From: Caminicella sporogenes DSM 14501
Lineage (GTDB): Bacteria > Bacillota > Clostridia > Peptostreptococcales > Caminicellaceae
NCBI RefSeq assembly: GCF_900142285.1
Contig: NZ_FRAJ01000011.1
Location: forward strand, 1 to 64,000
Reading direction: 5' to 3'
DNA length: 64,000 bases
Below the pieces are notes generated by a model, which worked only from the letters and a program-made list of their open reading frames with translations, ran no database searches and was not told the origin of the DNA. The translations under genes and the position numbers were made by a program. Below are positions 54,780 to 62,539 of the stretch, in pieces. Position 1 is the first letter of the stretch. Every line of letters starts with the position of its first letter.

Positions 54780-55910
54780 GTGCGGAAAAATAAAATAATT
54801 ACATTGATTATATCTTTGATAATGGTTTTATTTATGATTATTGAGAGCTTTGCAGTAGGTGTAAATAATGATAAAAAGAAATTAAATGAAGTTACTAATA
54901 AGATAAAGAAAATACAAAGTGATAAAAAAGAAAATAAAAAGAAACAGGAAACGGTAAGAGAAGAAATAAGGAGATTAGAAAACGAAATTCAAAAACTTGA
55001 AAGAGAATTGCAGAGTATTGAAAATAATGTCAGTAAAACAAAAAAAGAAATAGAAACAGCTAAAAATGATTTAACAAGAGCAGAGAAAGATATAAGTGAT
55101 AAAAAAGATATATTAGACTCAAGATTAAGAGTAATGTATGAGAATGGAAATGTAGGATATTTGGAAGTTTTGCTTGACAGTGAAAATTTTGCTGATTTGA
55201 TGTCAAGATTGGATATGATAAAGAAGATATTCAAAAAGGATATAGAGCTTTTAAAGTATTTGAAACAGCAGAGAGATTTGATTGAGGCAAAGAAAAAATC
55301 GCTTGAAGTTCATAAATCTGAGCTTATAAGTCTTTTAAATCAAATGAAAAATAAAAAAGAAAAGTTGAGAGTTTCAAGAGGAGAAATGGAAAGAGTAAAG
55401 AAAAAACTTATGAAAGACTATGCAGCTCTTGAAGCTGAAGAAGATGAACTTGTAAAGTTAGCTAGGAGAATAGAAGAAGAAATAAGAAGAAAACAATCAT
55501 CTGCTAAATATGTAGGTGGAAAAATGACTTGGCCTGCACCGGGATACCATAGAATAACTTCTCCATTTGGATATAGGATACATCCGATATTAAAGACTAA
55601 GAAGCTTCATACAGGTATCGATATAGGTATACCTTTGGGCAAAAATATTGTAGCGGCACAAAGCGGTAAAGTTATACATGCAGGTTGGCTTGGAGGATAT
55701 GGTAAAGTTGTGATGATTGACCACGGTGGAGGAATTGTTACGCTTTATGCACATAATTCTCGAATATTAGTTAAGGAAGGACAAAATGTGAGTAGAGGAC
55801 AAGTTATATCTAAATGTGGTAGTACAGGAATGTCAACAGGACCTCATTTGCATTTTGAAGTTCGTGAAAATGGTAAATTTGTAGATCCGCTTAAATATGT
55901 CAGACCATAG
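54780..55910 (+). CDS. Murein hydrolase activator/M23 peptidase with long coiled coil (EnvC/PcsB-like partner of FtsEX)
   Basis: The 376-residue secreted protein has a signal peptide (about 1-25), two long coiled-coil regions (about 30-120 and 145-235; KENKKKQETVREEIRRLENE is representative) and a C-terminal LytM/M23 domain: SPFGYRIHPILKTKKLHTGIDIG with the zinc His and Asp, VVMIDHGGGIVTLYAH and GPHLHFEVRENG. All zinc ligands (HxxxD and HxH) are present, so it may be an active peptidase. The gene lies 17 bases after ftsX, the layout expected for an FtsEX-controlled hydrolase. The GTG start follows GGGAGGAGGG. Confidence 0.93.
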   Translation: MRKNKIITLIISLIMVLFMIIESFAVGVNNDKKKLNEVTNKIKKIQSDKKENKKKQETVREEIRRLENEIQKLERELQSIENNVSKTKKEIETAKNDLTRAEKDISDKKDILDSRLRVMYENGNVGYLEVLLDSENFADLMSRLDMIKKIFKKDIELLKYLKQQRDLIEAKKKSLEVHKSELISLLNQMKNKKEKLRVSRGEMERVKKKLMKDYAALEAEEDELVKLARRIEEEIRRKQSSAKYVGGKMTWPAPGYHRITSPFGYRIHPILKTKKLHTGIDIGIPLGKNIVAAQSGKVIHAGWLGGYGKVVMIDHGGGIVTLYAHNSRILVKEGQNVSRGQVISKCGSTGMSTGPHLHFEVRENGKFVDPLKYVRP

Positions 55911-55926
55911 TTTTTCATATAAAACA

Positions 55927-55970
55927 AGCCAGATAACAGCTAGAAGATAAGCAGTTATCTGGCTGTTTTC
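55927..55970 (+). terminator. ftsEX operon terminator
   Basis: AGCCAGATAAC (55927-55937) pairs perfectly with GTTATCTGGCT (55954-55964), followed by GTTTTC. Confidence 0.85.
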
Positions 55971-56232
55971 ATTTACAAAGAAACGATTTTTTTGTGATAT
56001 AACCTTTTCTATTCATGTTGTTGACTACATAAGTGCTACCTGCAAAATTTATAAAAAAATAAAAAGAAAACTGAATTAAAAGTTTTTTAGTATTATAAAA
56101 ATTTTTAGATAAAAATCTTCGACAAAAGTGGTGTTTTTTTATGTTAAGAAGGATTTTTTCTATGGTATAATAAATATAGGAAGAAGTGTGAAAAAATGAA
56201 AAAAGGAATTAACAAGATTGAGGAGAATAAAA
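55971..56232. other. Noncoding region before the Rpn-like gene
   Basis: AT-rich and without a convincing ORF. TTCGACAAAA (56118-56127) is the reverse complement of a good Spo0A box, 106 bases before the next gene; TATAATAAATATAGG near 56166-56180 could be its -10 area. Confidence 0.4.
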
Positions 56233-57231
56233 ATGAAGAAACAAAAACTTATGAGACCCATAGTAGACTTTGCATTTAAAGCATTATTTGGGTCAGAAAA
56301 TGAGGAAAGCAAAATAATATTAATACATCTTTTGAATTCAATATTAGGATTAAGAGAAAAGGAGAAAATTAAAGAAATAATCTATTTAAATCCATATAAT
56401 AATAAAGAATATGAAAATGACAAACTATCAATAATGGATATAAAAGTAAAAACAGAAAAAGAAGAAATAATAGATATAGAGATGCAGATAAATAACAATG
56501 ATAACTATAGAAAAAGAAGTCTATATTACTGGAGTAAATTATATAGCGAAACGATAAATGAATCTAAAGCCTATGAAACATTAAAGAAGTGTATAGTAAT
56601 AAATATATTAAATTTCAATCTATTATATGAAACGGAGAAGTATCATAGTAAATTTAGAATAATGGAAATAGAAGAGAAATATGAGTTGTTAGAAGATTTA
56701 GAGATACATTATATTGAGCTTAAGAAGTTTGATGATATGAAAGACATAGAAGAAATGGACGAACTGGAAAAATGGTTGACATTTATAAAGAATGCTGGTG
56801 AAGAAGGAAAAGAGGGAAGGATAGAAAAAATAAGAAAGAAAGATGAGGTGATTGATATGGCTGGAAAGATGTTGGAAAAGTTAAGTGCAGATGAAAGGGC
56901 AAGACAGATGTATTTAGCAAGAGAAAAAGCTTTGCTGGACCAAATATCAGCAAAGAAATATCAAGAAATAATGCTGCAGCGTGCAAAAGAAAAAGCAAAA
57001 GAAGAAGGGAAAAAAGAAGGAATAAAACAGGGAATAAAACAAGGAATAAAACAGGGAATAATGGAAGGAAAAAGAGAAGGAATAAAACAAGGAATAAAAG
57101 AAGGGAAATATGAAGTAGTAAAAAATCTAATAAAAATGGGAGTAGATTTAAAGATAATTGCAGATGGAGCAGGTATAAGTTATGAAGAAGTAATGAAGAT
57201 AAAAGAAAAAGCTGAAAAAGAAAAGCATTAA
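56233..57231 (+). CDS. Rpn family PD-(D/E)XK nuclease/transposase-like protein
   Basis: The 332-residue protein belongs to the Rpn (recombination-promoting nuclease, formerly Transposase_31-like) family: KLMRPIVDFAFKALFGSEN at the N-terminus, DIKVKTEKEEIIDIEMQIN with the nuclease Asp, Glu and Gln, and YYWSKLYSETINESKAYETL. Such proteins promote RecA-independent recombination or act in defence. The C-terminal part is a low-complexity helix with tandem KQGI tetrapeptides (about residues 258-295) encoded by 12-base repeats, and then a helix-turn-helix-like end (KMGVDLKIIADGAGISYEEV). ATG 56233 is 6 bases after TTGAGGAGAATA. Confidence 0.85.
   Translation: MKKQKLMRPIVDFAFKALFGSENEESKIILIHLLNSILGLREKEKIKEIIYLNPYNNKEYENDKLSIMDIKVKTEKEEIIDIEMQINNNDNYRKRSLYYWSKLYSETINESKAYETLKKCIVINILNFNLLYETEKYHSKFRIMEIEEKYELLEDLEIHYIELKKFDDMKDIEEMDELEKWLTFIKNAGEEGKEGRIEKIRKKDEVIDMAGKMLEKLSADERARQMYLAREKALLDQISAKKYQEIMLQRAKEKAKEEGKKEGIKQGIKQGIKQGIMEGKREGIKQGIKEGKYEVVKNLIKMGVDLKIIADGAGISYEEVMKIKEKAEKEKH
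57024..57114 (+). repeat. In-frame 12-bp tandem repeats in rpn
   Basis: GGAATAAAACAG/A units repeat in tandem, interrupted once by GGAATAATGGAAGG and a related AAAAGAGAA unit, encoding the (G-I-K-Q) tract. Length changes would be in multiples of four residues and keep the frame. Confidence 0.75.
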
Positions 57232-57635
57232 AGAATTTTAACAAATGGACAGCAGTAAGAAGCTTTAAAGAAATACTAAATGGATATGAAATGTTTGAAG
57301 AAAATATATTAAAAAATGTAATATTAAAAAAGAACCAAAAATGTAAGATAGTGTAGAAAAATTTAATAATTATGTTTATTTTGTTAAGAATTTGTGTATA
57401 TTAATAATAATCAGGCATCTCCTAGATATTTTATTTTAAATTAATATTGCTAGGATTTAGATGTCTGATTTTTTATTTTAAATAGCTGTTAAAATTTTAT
57501 AGAGTATTTTCAAATTAATTTGAGTATAAAAAGATTTTATAGTACATGATGTTTGTTTATTATGAAAAAGGCAAACGATATATTATAATTGGATTGAGAG
57601 AAAATTAACAAATGTGATGACTAGGTGGTGAATTT
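57232..57635. other. Noncoding region between rpn and the AGCS transporter
   Basis: About 400 AT-rich bases. A 44-codon open stretch (57222-57355, for example FNKWTAVRSFKEILNGYEM) without a clear start may be a decayed C-terminus of another gene. A hairpin with T-run follows at 57409-57476, then an AT-rich promoter region. Confidence 0.4.
57409..57476 (+). terminator. Hairpin with T-run, terminator or structured RNA
   Basis: AATCAGGCATCT (57409-57420) pairs with AGATGTCTGATT (57459-57470) through one G-U pair; an inner CCTAG/CTAGG stem adds to it, and TTTTTTATTTT follows. The 38-base interior is longer than in a simple terminator. Confidence 0.6.
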
Positions 57636-58949
57636 ATTATTAAAATAGCAAGTCAAATAATCAATTTACTTAATTATTATTTATGGAATATTTTTTTACC
57701 GCTTCTTATATTATTAGGAGGATTTATAACATATAGAACATGGAGTTTTATTAATAGCATAAGTGATAAAGACAAAACTAAGTGGGAATTTTCTAAGGTT
57801 AAAACTTCTCTTTCTATATCTTTGGCATCTAAGATTGGAACAGGTGCTATTATTGGAGTTTTAACAGCTATGTGGAAGACATCAGATAATGGTGTAGGTG
57901 GAGAAAGTATAGTTTTATGGGTTTTTATAGGAATGTTTGCATTAGTTCCTTTAACGTATTCAGAGGTATTATTTTCTCAGATAACAAGAAAAACGCCTAG
58001 AGATTTTATTAATTATAACATAAATAAAAGAGCAGGATTTTTATATACTATTTGTTTAGTTATATTATATTCATTTGGTTTTGTTGGTTTTCAGTTAACA
58101 GGAATTCAAAGTGTTATAAAAATATTTTTTAAACAAAGTTTTAACTATGAATTTACGCAAAGTGGTTTGTTGTTTTATATAATAATACCTCTTATTATAA
58201 TAGCGTCTATTATAGTTATAACAAAAAATCATAAACTTTTTATAAATACTTTAGGTTCTATGGTATCTATAATAATTCTGTTTTATATGGTATTTTTTAT
58301 ATCGTTTATATTTTTGACAAGAGGATTTATTCCAAAGTATATACATTATATTTGGAATGATTTTACAAATATTAAATCAGTTTCTATTGGAATACCGATA
58401 GGTCTTATTATAGGATTTCAAAGAATTATTCAGATAAGTGAAACAGCTCTAGGTACTAGTGCATTAGCAAGTTCTAATGCAGAAAATTCTCCAAGAAGGG
58501 AAGCTTTATTACAAACTATATCAACTATTATCACTATATTTATAGCTGTTGTAATAACATCGTATGTATTTACATATGGAAGATATAATTTTGCTAATGT
58601 GAGATTAAGTGGAAATGGATTTGAGAGAATTGCAGGATATTTAGCTAGTGCAGCTTCTGTAACTGGTAATTTTGGATTGGGAATTATAATAACTTTTTTT
58701 ATCTTATCAGGGCTAACAACAGTATTAGGTTCATTTCATTTTCTTAATACAACTATGAATATGAGTGAGAATAAAAAAATTATATTTTATATAAGTTTAA
58801 TAACTTTATCGGGAATACTTAGTATTTCAAATTTTGATGTAATATTTAATGCAGTAGATTTGTTAATGTTTATAGTAGGCTTTGTAAATATAATGGCAAT
58901 GTTTATTTTTGTCATTAAGAATATAAATAAGTTTAAAGTTAAATATTAA
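57636..58949 (+). CDS. Alanine/sodium symporter (AGCS) family protein with non-standard start
   Basis: The frame from 57636 encodes about 437 residues with roughly ten membrane segments. Features of AGCS transporters are a first helix (NIFLPLLILLGGFITYRTW), SKIGTGAIIGVLTAMW in the place of the GTGNI motif, and GFQRIIQISETALGTSALASS in the place of the NEAGLGS block. Homology clearly continues upstream of the first standard start (TTG 57822), yet no ATG, GTG, TTG or CTG occurs in frame between 57636 and 57822. AGGTGGT (57623-57629) stands six bases before ATT 57636, so initiation at ATT is likely, or else the gene has lost its start. Confidence 0.8.
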   Translation: MIKIASQIINLLNYYLWNIFLPLLILLGGFITYRTWSFINSISDKDKTKWEFSKVKTSLSISLASKIGTGAIIGVLTAMWKTSDNGVGGESIVLWVFIGMFALVPLTYSEVLFSQITRKTPRDFINYNINKRAGFLYTICLVILYSFGFVGFQLTGIQSVIKIFFKQSFNYEFTQSGLLFYIIIPLIIIASIIVITKNHKLFINTLGSMVSIIILFYMVFFISFIFLTRGFIPKYIHYIWNDFTNIKSVSIGIPIGLIIGFQRIIQISETALGTSALASSNAENSPRREALLQTISTIITIFIAVVITSYVFTYGRYNFANVRLSGNGFERIAGYLASAASVTGNFGLGIIITFFILSGLTTVLGSFHFLNTTMNMSENKKIIFYISLITLSGILSISNFDVIFNAVDLLMFIVGFVNIMAMFIFVIKNINKFKVKY

Positions 58950-58991
58950 ATAATAAATTGTAAATTTAAATCAAATATTGGAGGGATAAAA

Positions 58992-60692
58992 ATGGGTAGA
59001 AAAATTTTAATAGTTGGTGGAGTTGCCGGTGGAGCATCTGCAGCAGCGAGATTGAGAAGATTAAGTGAGGAAGACCAAATAATTATGTTTGAAAAAGGAC
59101 CTCACGTATCATTTTCAAATTGCTGTTTGCCATATCATTTAAGCGGTATAGTAGAAGATGCTGACAGTTTAGTTCTTATGAGTCCTGAAAAGTTTTTGAA
59201 GCAGTACAACATAGAGGCTAGAGTAAACAATGAAGTAGTATCTATTGATAGAGAAAACAAAGAAATAACTGTTAAGAATTTATTGACTGGTGAACAGTAC
59301 AAAGAATCATATGACAAATTAATATTATCACCTGGAGCAAGACCAATAGTTCCACCTATTCCGGGAATTGAAAATGTAAATGTATTTTCAATTAGAAATG
59401 TTGTAGATATTGATAAATTGAATAAGTTTGTAAAATCAATGGAAACTAAGGATGTAGTAGTAATAGGTGGAGGATTTATCGGAGTTGAAGCTGCTGAAAA
59501 TTTAAAAGAAGCAGGATACAATGTAACTTTAATTGAAGCTATGCCTCAAATTATGAAGCCATTTGATTATGACATGGTACAAATTTTACATAAAGAATTA
59601 TATGATAATGGAGTAAATTTAATAGTAGGAGATAAAGTTAGTTCTTTTGAAAAAGATACAGTTATCCTAGAATCAGGAAAGAAAGTTCAGGCTCAGGTAG
59701 TTGTTATGGCAATTGGTGTAGTTCCAGAAACTGAGTTAGCGGTAAAAGCAGGATTAGAACTAGGAGAAACAGGAGCTATAAAAGTAGATCAAAATTATAG
59801 AACTAATGATGAAGATATATATGCAGTAGGAGATGCTATTGAAGTATATCATGCATTAACTAATTCATATACTAAATTACCTTTAGCTGGACCAGCTCAA
59901 AAACAAGCAAGAGGAGTAGCAGACCACATAAATGGAATGCAAATAAATAATACAGGATTTATTGGTTCATCAGTTATAAAGGTATTTAATTATAATGCTG
60001 CATCTACAGGTTTAAATGAAGGGTTAATAAAAGCTCTTAATTTAAATATAAAATACGATGTAGTTAAAATAATTCCTGGAGATAAGGTTGGATTAATGCC
60101 TGGATGTGAATCAGTTCACTTCAAATTAATCTATGAAATACCAACAGGAAGAGTATTAGGAGCTCAAGCAATTGGTAAAGGTAATGTAGATAAGAGAATA
60201 GATGTAATTGCTACAGCTATTAAATTTGGTGCAACTGTAAATGATTTAAGGGATTTAGAATTGTGCTATGCTCCACCATTTGGAACTGCTAAAGATGTAG
60301 TTAATCTTGCAGGATATGTAGGTTCTAACTTATTGCATGGTGCATTTAAACAAGTACATTCATCAGATGTAAGAGATTTAGTAGAAAGTGGAGCTTGTAT
60401 AATAGATGTAAGAGAGAAAAATGAATATGAACAAGGTCATATAATAGGAGCTAAAAACATACCACTTAGTGAGTTAAGAGAAAGATTAGATGAAATACCT
60501 AAAGACAAGCCTGTTTACTTACATTGTAGAAGTGGACAAAGAAGTTATAATGCAGTATTAGCACTTCAAAATTTAGGATTCAAAAATGTTTATAATATAT
60601 CTGCTGGATTTATGGGATTATGTTTTTATGAATATTTCAATGATAAGACAACTGGCAGAAAGATGATTGTAACAGAGTATAATTTTGAATAA
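58992..60692 (+). CDS. CoA-disulfide reductase with C-terminal rhodanese domain
   Basis: A 566-residue flavoprotein of the CoADR-Rhd type. Residues 1-450 form the FAD/NAD(P)H oxidoreductase: ILIVGGVAGGASAAARLRR, the redox-Cys motif SFSNCCLPYHLSG (Cys near 44), VVVIGGGFIGVEAAENLKEAG for NAD binding, and TNDEDIYAVGDAIE for FAD. The rest is a rhodanese with DVREKNEYEQGHI and active-site loop LHCRSGQRS. It would reduce CoA disulfide, persulfide or polysulfide using NAD(P)H. The neighbouring YeeE transporter supports a sulfur-assimilation or polysulfide role. GGAGGGATAAAA precedes the ATG. Confidence 0.94.
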   Translation: MGRKILIVGGVAGGASAAARLRRLSEEDQIIMFEKGPHVSFSNCCLPYHLSGIVEDADSLVLMSPEKFLKQYNIEARVNNEVVSIDRENKEITVKNLLTGEQYKESYDKLILSPGARPIVPPIPGIENVNVFSIRNVVDIDKLNKFVKSMETKDVVVIGGGFIGVEAAENLKEAGYNVTLIEAMPQIMKPFDYDMVQILHKELYDNGVNLIVGDKVSSFEKDTVILESGKKVQAQVVVMAIGVVPETELAVKAGLELGETGAIKVDQNYRTNDEDIYAVGDAIEVYHALTNSYTKLPLAGPAQKQARGVADHINGMQINNTGFIGSSVIKVFNYNAASTGLNEGLIKALNLNIKYDVVKIIPGDKVGLMPGCESVHFKLIYEIPTGRVLGAQAIGKGNVDKRIDVIATAIKFGATVNDLRDLELCYAPPFGTAKDVVNLAGYVGSNLLHGAFKQVHSSDVRDLVESGACIIDVREKNEYEQGHIIGAKNIPLSELRERLDEIPKDKPVYLHCRSGQRSYNAVLALQNLGFKNVYNISAGFMGLCFYEYFNDKTTGRKMIVTEYNFE

Positions 60693-60698
60693 AAATTA

Positions 60699-60740
60699 AG
60701 GGGGCGTTTAAGCCCCTGATAATTTGATAATATTTATCAA
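60699..60740 (+). other. Two hairpins between CoADR and yeeE
   Basis: AGGGGGC (60699-60705) pairs with GCCCCT (60712-60717); TTGATAA (60724-60730) pairs with TTATCAA (60734-60740). Neither has a good T-run, so this may be a partial terminator or processing site between co-transcribed genes. Confidence 0.45.
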
Positions 60741-60793
60741 GGGATAATTGTGGCAATAAACGTGAAAAAAATGACAATAGGGAGGTAATAATA

Positions 60794-62083
60794 GTGAAAC
60801 CAGATAAATTAAGGTCGAACGAAATAAATAAGACTCAAGTTTTTATTGGGTTTGCACTTGTAGTAGCTATGGGTGTATTTGCAGCATTTCAATATACTAA
60901 AGATTATAGATTAGCACTTCATTTAATTATTGGATTGACTATTGGGTATGTTATGCAAAGGTCAAGATTTGGATTTGCAGGAGCTATCAGAAAGTTGTAT
61001 TTAACTGGAGATAGTAGTTTAACAAAAGCACTAATGTTTTTATTTTCTATTACATTATTAGCAACAGCAGCAATACATTATGGAGCATTTGTAAAAGGTG
61101 CAGATGTATATTATAGAGCTGTTAAGTCAGGTGCAGCAGTAATTCCGGGTTCAGATTATGTAGAACCAGCTAACTTAGCTACTATAATAGGAGGAATATT
61201 ATTTGGTATTGGTATGATGTTAGGAGGCGGATGTGCTTCAGGAACACTTACAGATGCTGGAGAAGGTGAAGGAAGAGGACTTATTGTATTATTTTTCTTT
61301 TCAACAGGAGCATTATGGGGAGCACATGACATGCCTTGGTGGACACAGAGTATATTCTTTAAAATACACAAAAGACTTTATTTACCGGATGCCTTTGGAT
61401 ATATGGGAACTATTGTGCTTTCTCTGTTAGGATATTTATTAATTTATGTTATTGCTAAAAAATATGAAGATAAGAGAAGAAGAGAAAATACATTAAAATT
61501 AGAGAAATATGCCGATTGGGAGAAAGAATTACCTCAGCCAAAAGAATATAAATTCTTTAGTAAAGAAACTTATCATAAGTTTTTTGTTAAAAGATGGTCT
61601 TATTATACTGGTGCAGTATTTATAATGATTATGTTTGTAACAATATTAGTTACAACAGGAACAAGTTGGGGAGTAACAGCTGTATTTGCACATTGGGCTG
61701 CTTGGTTCTATCAGGCATTAGGAATAGTAGACGTTTCAGACTGGGGATGGTTCTCAGGAAGAATGGATGCTATAAGAGGCGGATTTTTTAATCATCCGGG
61801 TTCAATGAGAAACATGGGAATAATAATAGGAGCTTTAATAGCACCATTATTAGCTGGACATTTTTCATTCAAGAAAGATTTTAGACTAAAAGATGTTTTC
61901 TTCTATGCGATAGGTGGATTATTAATGGGATATGGTGCTAGAATAGCTTTAGGTTGTAATGTAGGAGCATTATATTCTGGATTATCTAATATGTCACTAT
62001 CAGGATGGGTATTTATGCCTTCATTAATATTAGGTGGTATACTTGGTGTTAAATTAACTAAAAAACTTAATATTAAAATTTAA
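60794..62083 (+). CDS. YeeE/YedE (TsuA-like) thiosulfate or sulfur-compound transporter
   Basis: A 429-residue membrane protein with about ten or more segments. It carries the two conserved Cys motifs of the family, GMMLGGGCASGTLTDAGEG (near 150) and YGARIALGCNVGALYSG (near 390), through which thiosulfate is relayed in TsuA. It has a long cytoplasmic loop (about 225-265, KYEDKRRRENTLKLEKYADW). The family imports thiosulfate or other sulfur anions. It lies behind the CoA-disulfide reductase/rhodanese gene, which could process the sulfur. The start is GTG 60794 behind AGGGAGGTAATAATA. Confidence 0.92.
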   Translation: MKPDKLRSNEINKTQVFIGFALVVAMGVFAAFQYTKDYRLALHLIIGLTIGYVMQRSRFGFAGAIRKLYLTGDSSLTKALMFLFSITLLATAAIHYGAFVKGADVYYRAVKSGAAVIPGSDYVEPANLATIIGGILFGIGMMLGGGCASGTLTDAGEGEGRGLIVLFFFSTGALWGAHDMPWWTQSIFFKIHKRLYLPDAFGYMGTIVLSLLGYLLIYVIAKKYEDKRRRENTLKLEKYADWEKELPQPKEYKFFSKETYHKFFVKRWSYYTGAVFIMIMFVTILVTTGTSWGVTAVFAHWAAWFYQALGIVDVSDWGWFSGRMDAIRGGFFNHPGSMRNMGIIIGALIAPLLAGHFSFKKDFRLKDVFFYAIGGLLMGYGARIALGCNVGALYSGLSNMSLSGWVFMPSLILGGILGVKLTKKLNIKI

Positions 62084-62123
62084 TAAATATTTTATTAAAA
62101 AATAGAAATATTTCTTGATTAAT

Positions 62124-62168
62124 AGAGCCTGTGATTTTTGATAATCATGGGCTCTTATAGTTTTTATA
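62124..62168 (+). terminator. Terminator after yeeE
   Basis: AGAGCCTGTGATT (62124-62136) pairs with AATCATGGGCTCT (62143-62155) through 13 pairs including two G-U, followed by TATAGTTTTTATA. Confidence 0.8.
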
Positions 62169-62293
62169 AAGATTTTATAACAATGGAAATAATTTCAAAA
62201 TAATGAAAATTATTTTTTGTAGACAATTGATAAAAAAATAACAAAATAGTATACTGTATATGATATATTTTATTTAATTTTGGAGGGATATAT

Positions 62294-62539
62294 ATGATTA
62301 CTGTTAATGTGTGTATAGGCAGTGCATGTCATTTAAAAGGTTCTTACAATGTAATAAATAAACTTCAACAGATATTACGTGAAAGAAACTTAGAAGACAA
62401 GATAGAAATAAAAGCTGCATTTTGCCTAGGAGAATGTACTAAAGCAGTATCAGTAAAAATAGATGATGGAGAAGTTTTTTCAGTAAGAGAAGATACAGTA
62501 GAAGAATTTTTTGAAACTCACCTTTTAGGGAGGTTATAA
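62294..62539 (+). CDS. [2Fe-2S] thioredoxin-like ferredoxin (HydA-/NuoE-associated type)
   Basis: The 81-residue protein is a thioredoxin-fold [2Fe-2S] ferredoxin related to NuoE/HndA C-terminal domains: CIGSACHLKGS near the N-terminus and CLGECTKAVSVKIDD in the middle supply the four cluster cysteines (C7, C12, C44, C48). It is probably an electron partner for the next protein. Its stop and the next ATG share a base (TAATG), so synthesis is coupled. GGAGGGATATAT precedes the ATG. Confidence 0.9.
   Translation: MITVNVCIGSACHLKGSYNVINKLQQILRERNLEDKIEIKAAFCLGECTKAVSVKIDDGEVFSVREDTVEEFFETHLLGRL

Noticed and set aside
56783-57244. 153-codon minus-strand frame opposite the Rpn-like gene
   Set aside because: Leu/Phe-rich product is the antisense shadow of the lysine- and glutamate-rich repeat region.
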